Both the position numbers and the translations under genes were made by a program. The notes beneath the pieces are model-generated. The model saw nothing but the letters and a program-made list of their open reading frames with translations, had not been told where the DNA came from and made no database searches. Below are positions 29,498 to 37,585 of a stretch of DNA of 58,317 nucleotides, piece by piece. Each line of letters opens with the position of its first letter. The stretch's first letter is position 1. The DNA comes from Streptococcus mitis SK579 (GTDB lineage Bacteria; Bacillota; Bacilli; Lactobacillales; Streptococcaceae). The stretch spans positions 1 to 58,317 of the forward strand of contig NZ_AJJL01000069.1 of the NCBI RefSeq assembly GCF_000257905.1, read 5' to 3'.

Positions 29498-30949
29498 TTA
29501 TTTATTTAGATTTTGATACTCACTTAATAGATTTTCAAAATCAATATCCAATCTAGCATTTAAATATTTCTTAACTTTATCTAAGTTATCACGTATGTAC
29601 CAAGTTGCACCATAAAATTGGGGATTTGAATTCATAATACTTAAAAGTTTTTTAACATCTTCTTCATCTTGAACTAAATTCAATTCCAATAACATAATCA
29701 AGTTATTTTTGGCTCCATCATAACTCCCTGAATCTGATACATACTCAAATAAAAAACATTTTAGTTGAGGCAGTAAATTATAATACACACACTGAGAATA
29801 TAATCCAGATACTTCCCTTTCTGTTAAAAAATCAACATTAGAAAGATCAACCCAACCTGTTCTGTATACGCTTATATTTTTTCTTATTTTAAATATAGTT
29901 TCTTTTAAATGCTCTTCTTTGTTATCAACCAAATACAGCAAGCTTGATAAAAATTTAGCTTTCTCAATAAATCGTCCTCTATCATCAGATGAAACACTAC
30001 TTAAACCAGTTGCAACAGGATCGTTCTGGATAAACATTCTTTTTGAAAATCCTAATATGATATCTTTTTTATCTTTAGGCAGTATTTCCCAAAGTCCGGG
30101 ACAAAACTGAAAATATTCCATCAAATTATATATTTTAGACTGAAATTTTTGATAATGATTAGACGTGACAATATCATCAGGCAAAACATTCACTAGTTTA
30201 AAAGAATCGTCTGATATTGATTCTTGACAATAATCCGGATTGAATTTATAAACTACTTTGAGAACATTAATTATTCTCCATCTATTATTTTCAAGTGACG
30301 AACTTTCTTTAAAAATTTCTTTAAAGAAAGTTTTAAAGACATTTTTATATGCAGACTTATTTAACCTCTTTAGATATTTATCAATAAATTGATTATCAAA
30401 CTCCTCATTATAGTCATGATCTTCAACATAATCTGCAGCATACTGAAAGACTTGCTCTACATATTTATTACCTAATCCAAGTTGATTTAAAAAGATTATT
30501 CTTAATGCATTGGTCAGAGCCAATTCGACCTCTTCCCTTTGGATATCCCTAAGCGATATTTCAATCTTATCTTCCTCCATTTCAACTATCGGATGGGCTC
30601 CATAATTTCTAAATCTTTGTATTTCCTCTAAATCAAGGAATTCAATATTTGTTATGAAACCTCTATTCTTTAACTCCTCAATTAATACTCCCTCCCATGA
30701 CGGACTTTTAGGATTATTATTTTTTTGTTTTTCCACCTTTGTTATAATCGCATCCGCATTACTGTTTGCATAAAAGTCTCTCAAAATTTCCAGCTGCTTT
30801 AGAATATCATATAGCATAGTTGTATATAGAACGACTATAGCAGACCTATAATATCCTTCCTTGATATTATCAACTACCTCTAGCAAGTATTTCTTAGTAA
30901 CTTCACGTGAGATTTCTTCAGTTATTACTTTTTCAATTTTATCTTCCAT
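29498..30949 (-). CDS. HEPN-motif protein inserted after purK
   Basis: A 483-residue protein. The N-terminal 160 residues are helical and contain RNYGAH (Arg114 to His119), the R-x4-H motif of HEPN ribonucleases, preceded by a helix GYYRSAIVVLYTTMLYDILKQL as in other HEPN domains. The rest is helical, rich in Lys, Asn and aromatic residues, with no family I recognise. It starts one base after the purK stop, so it is transcribed with the purine genes. It is far more AT-rich than purK and purB, indicating acquisition. A toxin or abortive-infection role is inferred from the motif and context. Confidence 0.7.
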   Translation of the reverse strand: MEDKIEKVITEEISREVTKKYLLEVVDNIKEGYYRSAIVVLYTTMLYDILKQLEILRDFYANSNADAIITKVEKQKNNNPKSPSWEGVLIEELKNRGFITNIEFLDLEEIQRFRNYGAHPIVEMEEDKIEISLRDIQREEVELALTNALRIIFLNQLGLGNKYVEQVFQYAADYVEDHDYNEEFDNQFIDKYLKRLNKSAYKNVFKTFFKEIFKESSSLENNRWRIINVLKVVYKFNPDYCQESISDDSFKLVNVLPDDIVTSNHYQKFQSKIYNLMEYFQFCPGLWEILPKDKKDIILGFSKRMFIQNDPVATGLSSVSSDDRGRFIEKAKFLSSLLYLVDNKEEHLKETIFKIRKNISVYRTGWVDLSNVDFLTEREVSGLYSQCVYYNLLPQLKCFLFEYVSDSGSYDGAKNNLIMLLELNLVQDEEDVKKLLSIMNSNPQFYGATWYIRDNLDKVKKYLNARLDIDFENLLSEYQNLNK

Positions 30950-30950
30950 A

Positions 30951-32042
30951 TCAAATTATATATCCTTCCCCAAACTCATCAACACTATCCGGTACATCAC
31001 TAAACAAAGTCACATGTCCCATCTTGCGGTTGTGCTTCGCTTCTATTTTACCATATAAGTGGAGGTGGGCGCTTGAATTTTCTGTCACATATTGCTCAGC
31101 CGCCTCGACGTGTTGCCCAAGGACATTTAGCATGACTGCTGGCGCATGCAGTTTGATGGTTGGCAATGGTACTCCGAGAACACCCAAGATATGGGTATCA
31201 AACTGCGAGAAGTCACAGGCTTCGATTGAGTAGTGGCCTGAATTATGTGGACGTGGTGCGATTTCGTTGACAATGATGTCATCGGCAGTCGCAAACATTT
31301 CCACGCAAAGCGTTCCAGATAAGTTAAGTTGTTCAGCAATTCGCACAGCCATGGCTTTGGCTTTTTCAGTTAGACTTTCTGAAATGCGAGCTGGCACAAT
31401 GGTCTTAGATAGGATGTTGTTGCGGTGGATATTTTCCTGAACCGGGAAAACTGTCACGTCCTTGCCATTTCCTGATACAATGACAGAAATTTCAAGGTCG
31501 AAATTGACAAATTCTTCCAAGACACAGTCTGCTGAATCCGCTAGCGCATAGGCTTCTGCCAAGTCTGCTTCTGAACGAATAACCTTTTGTCCATGGCCAT
31601 CGTAACCGCCTGTAGCTGTCTTGAGGACATAGTTTTTCGACAGGTCCATATCTGCCAAGTCTTGGCTAGAAGTCACGACCTTGTAGGGGGCCACAGTGAC
31701 TTGAGCCTTGTTGGAGAGGAAGTCCTTTTCAAAAATGCGATTTTGGGAAATGCGGAGCAGGTCTATCCCTTGAGGTAGTTGTCCCTCCTTGATAGTAGCA
31801 TCCAAACCGTCAGCATCAATATTTTCAAACTCATAGGTGAGGACATCACAACGCTCCGACAATTGACGGAGGGCCTCCACATCATTATAAGGCGCCACGA
31901 TGATTTCCGCCACGCGAGAGGCCGGGCAATCTGCAGCAGGATCCAGTGCGATAACCTTGTGGCCCATGTAGATAGCAGAAATGGCCATCATTTGACCCAG
32001 CTGACCGCCACCGATAATTCCGATTGTTTTAGATGAGCTCAT
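30951..32042 (-). CDS. purK: 5-(carboxyamino)imidazole ribonucleotide synthase
   Basis: A 363-residue ATP-grasp enzyme. It begins [18 protein letters not shown] (nucleotide-binding Gly loop) and contains TGGYDGHGQ and [17 protein letters not shown], typical of PurK. It carboxylates AIR to N5-CAIR using ATP and bicarbonate. It overlaps purE by 14 bases. The C-terminus ends normally at the junction with the HEPN-motif gene. Confidence 0.97.
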   Translation of the reverse strand: MSSSKTIGIIGGGQLGQMMAISAIYMGHKVIALDPAADCPASRVAEIIVAPYNDVEALRQLSERCDVLTYEFENIDADGLDATIKEGQLPQGIDLLRISQNRIFEKDFLSNKAQVTVAPYKVVTSSQDLADMDLSKNYVLKTATGGYDGHGQKVIRSEADLAEAYALADSADCVLEEFVNFDLEISVIVSGNGKDVTVFPVQENIHRNNILSKTIVPARISESLTEKAKAMAVRIAEQLNLSGTLCVEMFATADDIIVNEIAPRPHNSGHYSIEACDFSQFDTHILGVLGVPLPTIKLHAPAVMLNVLGQHVEAAEQYVTENSSAHLHLYGKIEAKHNRKMGHVTLFSDVPDSVDEFGEGYII

Positions 32043-32517
32043 TCGTTGACTCCTCTGCGATTTTTCCTTGTTCTTCTGCGAAATCTGCCAAAGCTGTCGC
32101 GATAGCCTGATCCTCTACTGAAAGAAGACGGAGGGCGAAGAGAGCCGCATTTGTCGCACCAGCTTCACCGATAGCCATTGTCGCAACAGGCACCCCACCC
32201 GGCATCTGAACGATAGAATAGAGTGAATCCACTCCACTAAGAGTACGAGATTTGACTGGCACACCAATGACTGGAAGGGTTGTTTTAGCTGCTACCATAC
32301 CTGGCAAATGGGCTGCGCCACCTGCACCTGCGATGATGGCCTTAATCCCACGGCTACGTGCTTCTTCTGCATGCTTGAACATGAGATCTGGCGTGCGGTG
32401 GGCAGAAACAACTTTCTTTTCGTAGGCTACACCGAAGCGATCGAGAACTTCGGCGGTTTTTTGCATGGTTGCCCAGTCTGATTTTGAGCCCATGATGATG
32501 GAAATTACTGGTTTCAT
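32029..32517 (-). CDS. purE: N5-carboxyaminoimidazole ribonucleotide mutase
   Basis: A 162-residue class I PurE. The start [18 protein letters not shown] is chosen; GGAGAAG lies just upstream. MGSKSDW and SAHRTPDLM (with the catalytic His) and [11 protein letters not shown] are diagnostic. It moves the carboxyl group of N5-CAIR to give CAIR. Confidence 0.97.
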   Translation of the reverse strand: MKPVISIIMGSKSDWATMQKTAEVLDRFGVAYEKKVVSAHRTPDLMFKHAEEARSRGIKAIIAGAGGAAHLPGMVAAKTTLPVIGVPVKSRTLSGVDSLYSIVQMPGGVPVATMAIGEAGATNAALFALRLLSVEDQAIATALADFAEEQGKIAEESTNELI

Positions 32518-32707
32518 TTCTTCTCCTTTTTCCTCTTTTTCAACAAACATCTTAGGTTGTGAGGGACGGAAACAAACCCTCAGTTTCATTTCTACAATTT
32601 GATCCTAAGTTCTCAAATTTTCCCCGACCAGGACAGATACTGTTCTGGTCTTTTCACCACGGCGACCATTATCGTACTTGGCGACTTCGTCGCTTTTTCT
32701 TATATCT
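32518..32707 (-). other. 190-base purD-purE spacer with hairpins, no convincing gene
   Basis: The spacer contains two clear stem-loops, at 32626-32650 (arms GACCAG-ACAG / CTGT-CTGGTC, one mismatch) and 32681-32693 (GCGAC/GTCGC). Both are followed by T runs on the plus strand, not the minus strand. A small hypothetical gene is annotated in pneumococcus near here, but I see no good ribosome binding site and start. Confidence 0.5.
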
Positions 32708-33970
32708 TTATCGAATCGCCTTACTTCCGATATCTGTTCGGTAAAAGAGGCCTTTTGTTTTTTGTTGGGCGAGTTCTTGGTAGATGGTTTCTTGAGCTTC
32801 TTTGACGGTATCTGCTGTGGTGACGAGCATATAAACTCGTCCGCCGTTTGAAAGAAGGTCTTGCTCATTTTCCGCAAACTTAGCCCCTGCATAGTAGGTG
32901 ATGATGTCGCCATCGGTTTTGGCTGGCAACTTGACACCTTTTTCATAATCTAGCGGATATCCCTTGGATGCGACAACCACACCCAGAGTCACACCCTTGT
33001 CGTTCCACGTAATGTTTGGCTCCTTGCCATCGAGGATATCCGTGATATTTTGCGCAAAATCAGAGGTTAATCGAGGTAGAATAATCTGAGTTTCAGGATC
33101 TCCGAAGCGAGCATTGAACTCAATGACTTTGGGGCCATCAGCTGTCAATATAAGCCCTGCGTAAAGGACACCCAGATAAGGGCGACCTTCTTTAATCATC
33201 CCTTCGAGGACTGGCTTGACAATGGTGTCAACCGCTGTGGCAACCACGCTCTCTGACAAGTGAGGAACTGGCGCATAGGCACCCATACCCCCCGTATTAG
33301 GTCCCTTATCGCCATCGTAGACACGTTTGTGGTCCTGAGCCGTTGGCATGATGTAGAATTTGTCCCCATTGACAAAGGCAAAGAGTGAAAATTCCTCTCC
33401 TTCAAGAAATTCCTCAATAACTACACGTGCACCCGAGTCCCCGAATTTATTGTCCAAAAGCATCTCGTGAGCAACTTCGACTGCTTGCTCAACTGTTTCA
33501 GCAACGACGACACCCTTACCAAGCGCCAAACCATCCGCCTTGACGACGATTGGGGCTCCTTTCTCCTCGATATAAGCCTTGGCTTTCTCAAAATCTGAAA
33601 ATGTGCCGTAGACTGCTGTCGGAACGTCGTATTTGATCATGATTTCCTTAGCAAAATCCTTGGACCACTCCAGCTCAGCCGCAGCCTTGGTCGGACCAAA
33701 AGCCTTGAGCCCAGCTTTATTAAAATCATCCACGATTCCAGCAGCAAGGGCATCATCTGGCCCAATAAAGGTCCAAGCGATGTCGTTAGCTTTTGCAAAT
33801 TCAATTAATGCAGAATGTTCGGAAATAGAGATATTTACTAATTCCAGACCATCCAGAGTCATCCCGTCATTCCCAGGAGCCACAAAGACTTGTTCAACGT
33901 CTTTTGATTCAAGAAACTTCTTAGCAATCGCATGTTCACGACCACCAGAACCGACAACTAACAGCTTCAT
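32708..33970 (-). CDS. purD: phosphoribosylamine-glycine ligase (GAR synthetase)
   Basis: A 420-residue ATP-grasp ligase starting MKLLVVGSGGREHAIA. IVVKADGLALGKGVVVA, HKRVYDGDKGPNTGGMGAY and NARFGDPETQ are diagnostic. It joins phosphoribosylamine and glycine. AGAGGTTGAGAG precedes the ATG. It begins a second purine transcription unit with its own PurBox-bearing promoter, separated from purH by the accessory cassette. Confidence 0.97.
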   Translation of the reverse strand: MKLLVVGSGGREHAIAKKFLESKDVEQVFVAPGNDGMTLDGLELVNISISEHSALIEFAKANDIAWTFIGPDDALAAGIVDDFNKAGLKAFGPTKAAAELEWSKDFAKEIMIKYDVPTAVYGTFSDFEKAKAYIEEKGAPIVVKADGLALGKGVVVAETVEQAVEVAHEMLLDNKFGDSGARVVIEEFLEGEEFSLFAFVNGDKFYIMPTAQDHKRVYDGDKGPNTGGMGAYAPVPHLSESVVATAVDTIVKPVLEGMIKEGRPYLGVLYAGLILTADGPKVIEFNARFGDPETQIILPRLTSDFAQNITDILDGKEPNITWNDKGVTLGVVVASKGYPLDYEKGVKLPAKTDGDIITYYAGAKFAENEQDLLSNGGRVYMLVTTADTVKEAQETIYQELAQQKTKGLFYRTDIGSKAIR

Positions 33971-34002
33971 CTCTCAACCTCTTTTACGAATTATTTACTA
34001 AC

Positions 34003-34026
34003 ATTATATCATAAATGTTCGTTTTA
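34003..34026 (-). promoter_or_regulatory. purD promoter with PurBox
   Basis: The minus strand has an extended -10 TGATATAAT (hexamer complement of 34003-34008). Just upstream is TAAAACGAACATTT (complement of 34013-34026), one base off the PurR PurBox AWWWCCGAACWWT. purD, purE, purK and downstream genes therefore probably have a PurR-controlled start independent of purC. Confidence 0.65.
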
Positions 34027-34053
34027 ATCTTCTTTCACTTAGCATTTTAAGCC

Positions 34054-34083
34054 AAAAAAGGAAAGAAACTATTTTCTTCCCTT
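34054..34083 (-). terminator. terminator between the accessory cassette and purD
   Basis: The minus strand reads AAGGGAAGAAA, loop ATAG, TTTCTTTCCTT then T residues: an 11-bp stem with one G-U pair. It lies just beyond the purH-end repeat at 34089-34112, so it was presumably the original purH terminator before the cassette arrived. Confidence 0.75.
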
Positions 34084-34088
34084 GTGTT

Positions 34089-34112
34089 TTCTTAATGTCT
34101 AAAATGTCTCAC
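34089..34112 (-). repeat. 24-bp direct repeat, purD-side copy of the purH 3' end
   Basis: The 24 bases here are identical to 37562-37585, which encode the last codons and stop of purH (minus strand GTGAGACATTTTAGACATTA onward). This copy also supplies the TGA stop of the third cassette gene. Together the two copies bracket the inserted genes exactly. Confidence 0.92.
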
Positions 34113-34873
34113 TCCGTTATATATTCCTCTTTCAACACTTTAGCAATGTTCGGTTCCAATAAATTAACAAAATACCTTTTCAAATTTAAAATATTATCAA
34201 CCTGTTCTTTATCTAACTTAAAAGAACGACCAGTTTGAGGTTCCTTTAATGTACGTAATAGATCTTTGCCAGTTGGCCATACTAATTTTCTTGCCTGTGG
34301 TTGAAAAGGGTTTACTCCCATCCCTGGCATTATTCCCTCAATAAATCCATTTGAATTTGCTGTACTTGAACTTTTATTTATCAATGTGACAGTAGCAAAT
34401 CCTAACGAAACTTCGCCAAATACAACAATAATGAAAGGGCGAATATCATACTCTGATTCACTGTTAGAATAATAATTAAGCTCCTTTTCAATACCATATT
34501 TATACTTGTTGTTTTTAAAAATATTTTGTTTTAGTTTAACCACTGTTAAATCATCATCATTTAACGAATGCTCTTTACTATTAAATTCTATCAGACTGTC
34601 ATTCTTTGAAAAAATCATAAATACATCTGGATTTGATCCAAATTCTCCTTCGAATGCTATCGAAGAGAAGGCATAAAAACCATGCTTGTAATCACCTCTA
34701 AGTTTCCATGACATAGTACTTTGACCAACTAAAGGAAAATGTATATTTTCAATCCTACTTTTTCTGATATATCTTCTTTTATTGATAACATTTATTAATT
34801 CTCTAAAATCCGGACTAATTCCAATGGTTGGTCCTGACAATGACATTCCAATATTTAATTTTATAGATGACAT
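34109..34873 (-). CDS. unknown third gene of the PARIS-like cassette
   Basis: A 254-residue protein starting MSSIKLNIGMSLSGPT. It has no signal peptide and no clear transmembrane helix. It contains a hydrophobic strand RPFIIVVFGEVSLGFATVTL, a Gly/Pro-rich loop (GIMPGMGVNPFQPQ) and a helical, charged C-terminus. I do not recognise it. Codon use is AT-rich like the two genes before it. It lies 135 bases after the DUF4435-type gene and ends inside the 24-bp repeat, so it is part of the same insertion; it may be an accessory subunit or independent cargo. Confidence 0.7.
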   Translation of the reverse strand: MSSIKLNIGMSLSGPTIGISPDFRELINVINKRRYIRKSRIENIHFPLVGQSTMSWKLRGDYKHGFYAFSSIAFEGEFGSNPDVFMIFSKNDSLIEFNSKEHSLNDDDLTVVKLKQNIFKNNKYKYGIEKELNYYSNSESEYDIRPFIIVVFGEVSLGFATVTLINKSSSTANSNGFIEGIMPGMGVNPFQPQARKLVWPTGKDLLRTLKEPQTGRSFKLDKEQVDNILNLKRYFVNLLEPNIAKVLKEEYITE

Positions 34874-35008
34874 CTTAACTTATCCATTCTATCAATTTAC
34901 CTAATTATATAGAGATACCAAGTTCTCGTATATTACTCATTTTCTTAATATCAAAAAATATACTCAAAATTTCAACTAATCTTATGTAATTTCCACGTAT
35001 AATAAAAA

Positions 35009-35989
35009 CTAATCGAATGTCATACAACATTTTCTGCTTAAATAATCATTTAATCCTTCTGGCGTATCCGCACAATTGGTAAAAACTGTCATTATATTTT
35101 TATCGTCAATCAAAAATTGTCTTTGCAGAATACCTCCATTTTTATTCTCGACGGATAATATAAACTCTTTTAAAAACCATAACAACTGTTTACCTCTAAA
35201 ATAAAACTCTATACAGCTACGGTAGTCCTCTACATCATTGTCAAAAGTGTCACGTATACATTCTTTTTTATATCTAAAATGAGATAGCTCAGCGGTATAA
35301 TCTCTACCATTCTTCTCAACCCCACTTTCAGATTTCTCCCTCAATTTTTCATCATACTTCCTCTCAAAATAATAGAAACCAATATCTTCCACTAATAATT
35401 TTATCTTTTCTTCATGCTTGATTTTAACTATTTTATCTGCATTATTTTTTAACCCCAACAAATCAAAGTCTATTTTGACCCCATTTAATTGACAACAAAT
35501 AGCCCATAGATTCATATCCGTTAGATGTTGAATAAATTCTTTATATCTTTCATTAAAAGAATCTAATACCATGCTAAACTCTGGATCATCTTCATTTATC
35601 CCAAAATGTGTTTTCAGTATTCTCTCGATTGCTGTATGGCTGACGTAAAAGTTTTCAACTGCATATTTTGGAGTCATATATACATCCGAATCTAGCCGGT
35701 GTTTTTCATAGTCTTTGTCTATAAAAAATAATTTATTCTTTAATTTATAACCCTCCTCATGAGTAAATTTATCAACTAGTTGCAACACTTTACTCTTACC
35801 ACCAACCTCATATGCGTTGTAATTTTTAGTAAAATTTCGTATTCGACAATCATAATATTGCCTATCTTTTCCTTCATAAAATACAAAATATCTATTTGGA
35901 TTATTTTTTACATCTCTCGTATACTTTTCCCATACAACTGAAGCTTCCGTTAAACTTTCTAGGTGATTTTTTATTTTTACTGATTTCAA
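35009..35989 (-). CDS. DUF4435 / TOPRIM-like protein, AriB-like effector of a PARIS-type system
   Basis: A 326-residue protein. FVFYEGKDRQYY (Glu39, Asp42) and LFFIDKDYE (Asp91, Asp93), followed by YAVENFYVS (Glu113 region), form the acidic pattern of DUF4435, which has an OLD/TOPRIM-like nuclease fold. The start is a TTG with GAGAGG at good spacing. It begins 16 bases after the ATPase gene. In PARIS systems AriB is held by the ATPase AriA and, when released by phage anti-restriction proteins, cleaves tRNA. Assignment rests on the domain pair; I could not compare sequences. Confidence 0.75.
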   Translation of the reverse strand: MKSVKIKNHLESLTEASVVWEKYTRDVKNNPNRYFVFYEGKDRQYYDCRIRNFTKNYNAYEVGGKSKVLQLVDKFTHEEGYKLKNKLFFIDKDYEKHRLDSDVYMTPKYAVENFYVSHTAIERILKTHFGINEDDPEFSMVLDSFNERYKEFIQHLTDMNLWAICCQLNGVKIDFDLLGLKNNADKIVKIKHEEKIKLLVEDIGFYYFERKYDEKLREKSESGVEKNGRDYTAELSHFRYKKECIRDTFDNDVEDYRSCIEFYFRGKQLLWFLKEFILSVENKNGGILQRQFLIDDKNIMTVFTNCADTPEGLNDYLSRKCCMTFD

Positions 35990-36005
35990 AATTTCCTCTC
36001 CTTAT

Positions 36006-37448
36006 TTAAAAAGGCAATTCACCATCATTATCGTCATCTAAAAAGAAATATGTAAATTTATTATCTCTATTTTGCGAGGTTTCCTTAATACACTTATCAA
36101 TCTCTTCCGCATAAGGTAGGAGATTTCTATATATGAATGGAGAATGAGTTACTGTTAATAAAAATTTACACTTACTTGCTTGAGAAATATCATAAATAAA
36201 TTCCTCTTGCCATGGAACGGATAAAGATAACTCCGGCTCATCAAATAGAATAATAAGTTCTTTTTCATCTTCTAAAAATATCTTAGAAAAGGTTGAAATT
36301 AACTGTTTTTCTCCCGATGAAAGATTACTTAAATTGATAATATCGTCAACTATTTCTCCATTAGTATCCGTTCTTTTTATATCTAACCTTAATAATTGTG
36401 GGTTATAATTAAATTTTTTCCTAAACAAATATTTATTTACTCTTTCATTAAAGTCATTAATTCTACTATCAATTACCTCCAGAGTTTCATAATTTTTAAG
36501 AATACTTGATACTAGATATGCTAGATATTGATCTTTATGCAATTCTTCTTTTTGTATCTTATTTAGAATTATAGATCTAGTTTCATTGTTAATTTTATCT
36601 CCTAATCTAGAAAGAGCAATATTAACTTTTTTATAATTAAAATCTTTATCAGACGCTTGAATTTCTTCTCTATTAGCAAAAGTATTTAACAGACCACTAG
36701 TCATGTTATTATAACTTTCGTTAGTTTCCTTACTAATTTTATTTAGCAGTTCTTCAATCCTCTGCTCAACATCTTTCATACCAAAATGAATTAATTCTCC
36801 ACTGAATTTGCTATTTAATATATCTTCTCCAGGCCCCATATTCTTAGGACTTATATTTAATTTACGTAAATCCTCCTCAATTCTTCTATATGTTGGAAAA
36901 TATAAAATCTTATATTTATTTTTTACATTCTCTATCTCATTTATTACTTTTACGTATCCTTCCGGATTAATTTTATAAAGAATTTCATTAACTGCCGCTG
37001 AAACTAGCGGAAAAGGATATTTTTTAAATAAATCATATTTTCTATACAATACTCTAACTTTTATATCAAAATTTGAATCTCTTGTTTTGCATAATTCTAA
37101 TAATTCTCCCATCAAAATTTCATCATGTTGTATTCCAGTGAGTAAATCATCAACCACAGATTTAGGAATATGCCTTCTGCTATCTCTTTGATCTATATTA
37201 ATCTGTCTAATATCTTCTTTACTAATCTTTAAAAGATCTCTACCCTCTATTTTAATCTCGATACTTTCAAAAATAAAACTCAATAACTTTTCATAATTTA
37301 AATCAAGCAAATAATAAAGTATCGAAAGAATTGTTGTCTTACCAATACCATTTTCTCCAATATAAATGGTATTGTCATTCTTAAAATTTAATTCAACATC
37401 ATAATAATTATGAAGATTATTTATTTTAAATTTCTCAATTAAAGGCAT
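36006..37448 (-). CDS. ABC-type AAA ATPase, AriA-like sensor of a PARIS-type system
   Basis: A 480-residue ATPase of the AAA_15/AAA_21 (SMC/OLD-like) type. Walker A is GENGIGKTT (residues 31-39), the ABC signature LSSGEKQL lies near 376-383, Walker B is LIILFDEPE with Asp403-Glu404, and the H-loop is THSPF near His435. The middle 300 residues are helical and could be a sensing/coiled-coil insertion. AAGGAG precedes the ATG. The DUF4435-type gene follows directly. The pair matches PARIS order AriA-AriB. Retron-like or other ATPase-TOPRIM defence is the alternative. Confidence 0.78.
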   Translation of the reverse strand: MPLIEKFKINNLHNYYDVELNFKNDNTIYIGENGIGKTTILSILYYLLDLNYEKLLSFIFESIEIKIEGRDLLKISKEDIRQINIDQRDSRRHIPKSVVDDLLTGIQHDEILMGELLELCKTRDSNFDIKVRVLYRKYDLFKKYPFPLVSAAVNEILYKINPEGYVKVINEIENVKNKYKILYFPTYRRIEEDLRKLNISPKNMGPGEDILNSKFSGELIHFGMKDVEQRIEELLNKISKETNESYNNMTSGLLNTFANREEIQASDKDFNYKKVNIALSRLGDKINNETRSIILNKIQKEELHKDQYLAYLVSSILKNYETLEVIDSRINDFNERVNKYLFRKKFNYNPQLLRLDIKRTDTNGEIVDDIINLSNLSSGEKQLISTFSKIFLEDEKELIILFDEPELSLSVPWQEEFIYDISQASKCKFLLTVTHSPFIYRNLLPYAEEIDKCIKETSQNRDNKFTYFFLDDDNDGELPF

Positions 37449-37480
37449 GCATATACTCCTTGATAGTTTTATTTATTATA

Positions 37481-37489
37481 ATTATACCA
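37481..37489 (-). promoter_or_regulatory. extended -10 promoter candidate for the PARIS-like cassette
   Basis: The minus strand carries TGGTATAAT (TATAAT is the complement of 37481-37486), an extended -10, about 30 bases before the ATPase ATG. A small hairpin AAGCC-GTAA-GGCTT followed by GATTTTT lies just upstream and may partly terminate transcription coming from purH. No good -35 is seen. Confidence 0.5.
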
Positions 37490-37561
37490 AAAATCAAGCC
37501 TTACGGCTTACTTTTTAAAAATATTATTATAATCAATTTTTGTTTATATTGAAACTTTATC

Positions 37562-37585
37562 TTCTTAATGTCTAAAATGTCTCAC
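37562..37585 (-). repeat. 24-bp direct repeat, purH-side copy
   Basis: This is the genuine purH 3' end, identical over 24 bases to 34089-34112. The distance between copies is 3473 bases. Confidence 0.92.

Noticed and set aside
32518..32707. A small gene between purD and purE
   Set aside because: No frame has both a convincing ribosome binding site and coding-like composition; the spacer is dominated by hairpins.
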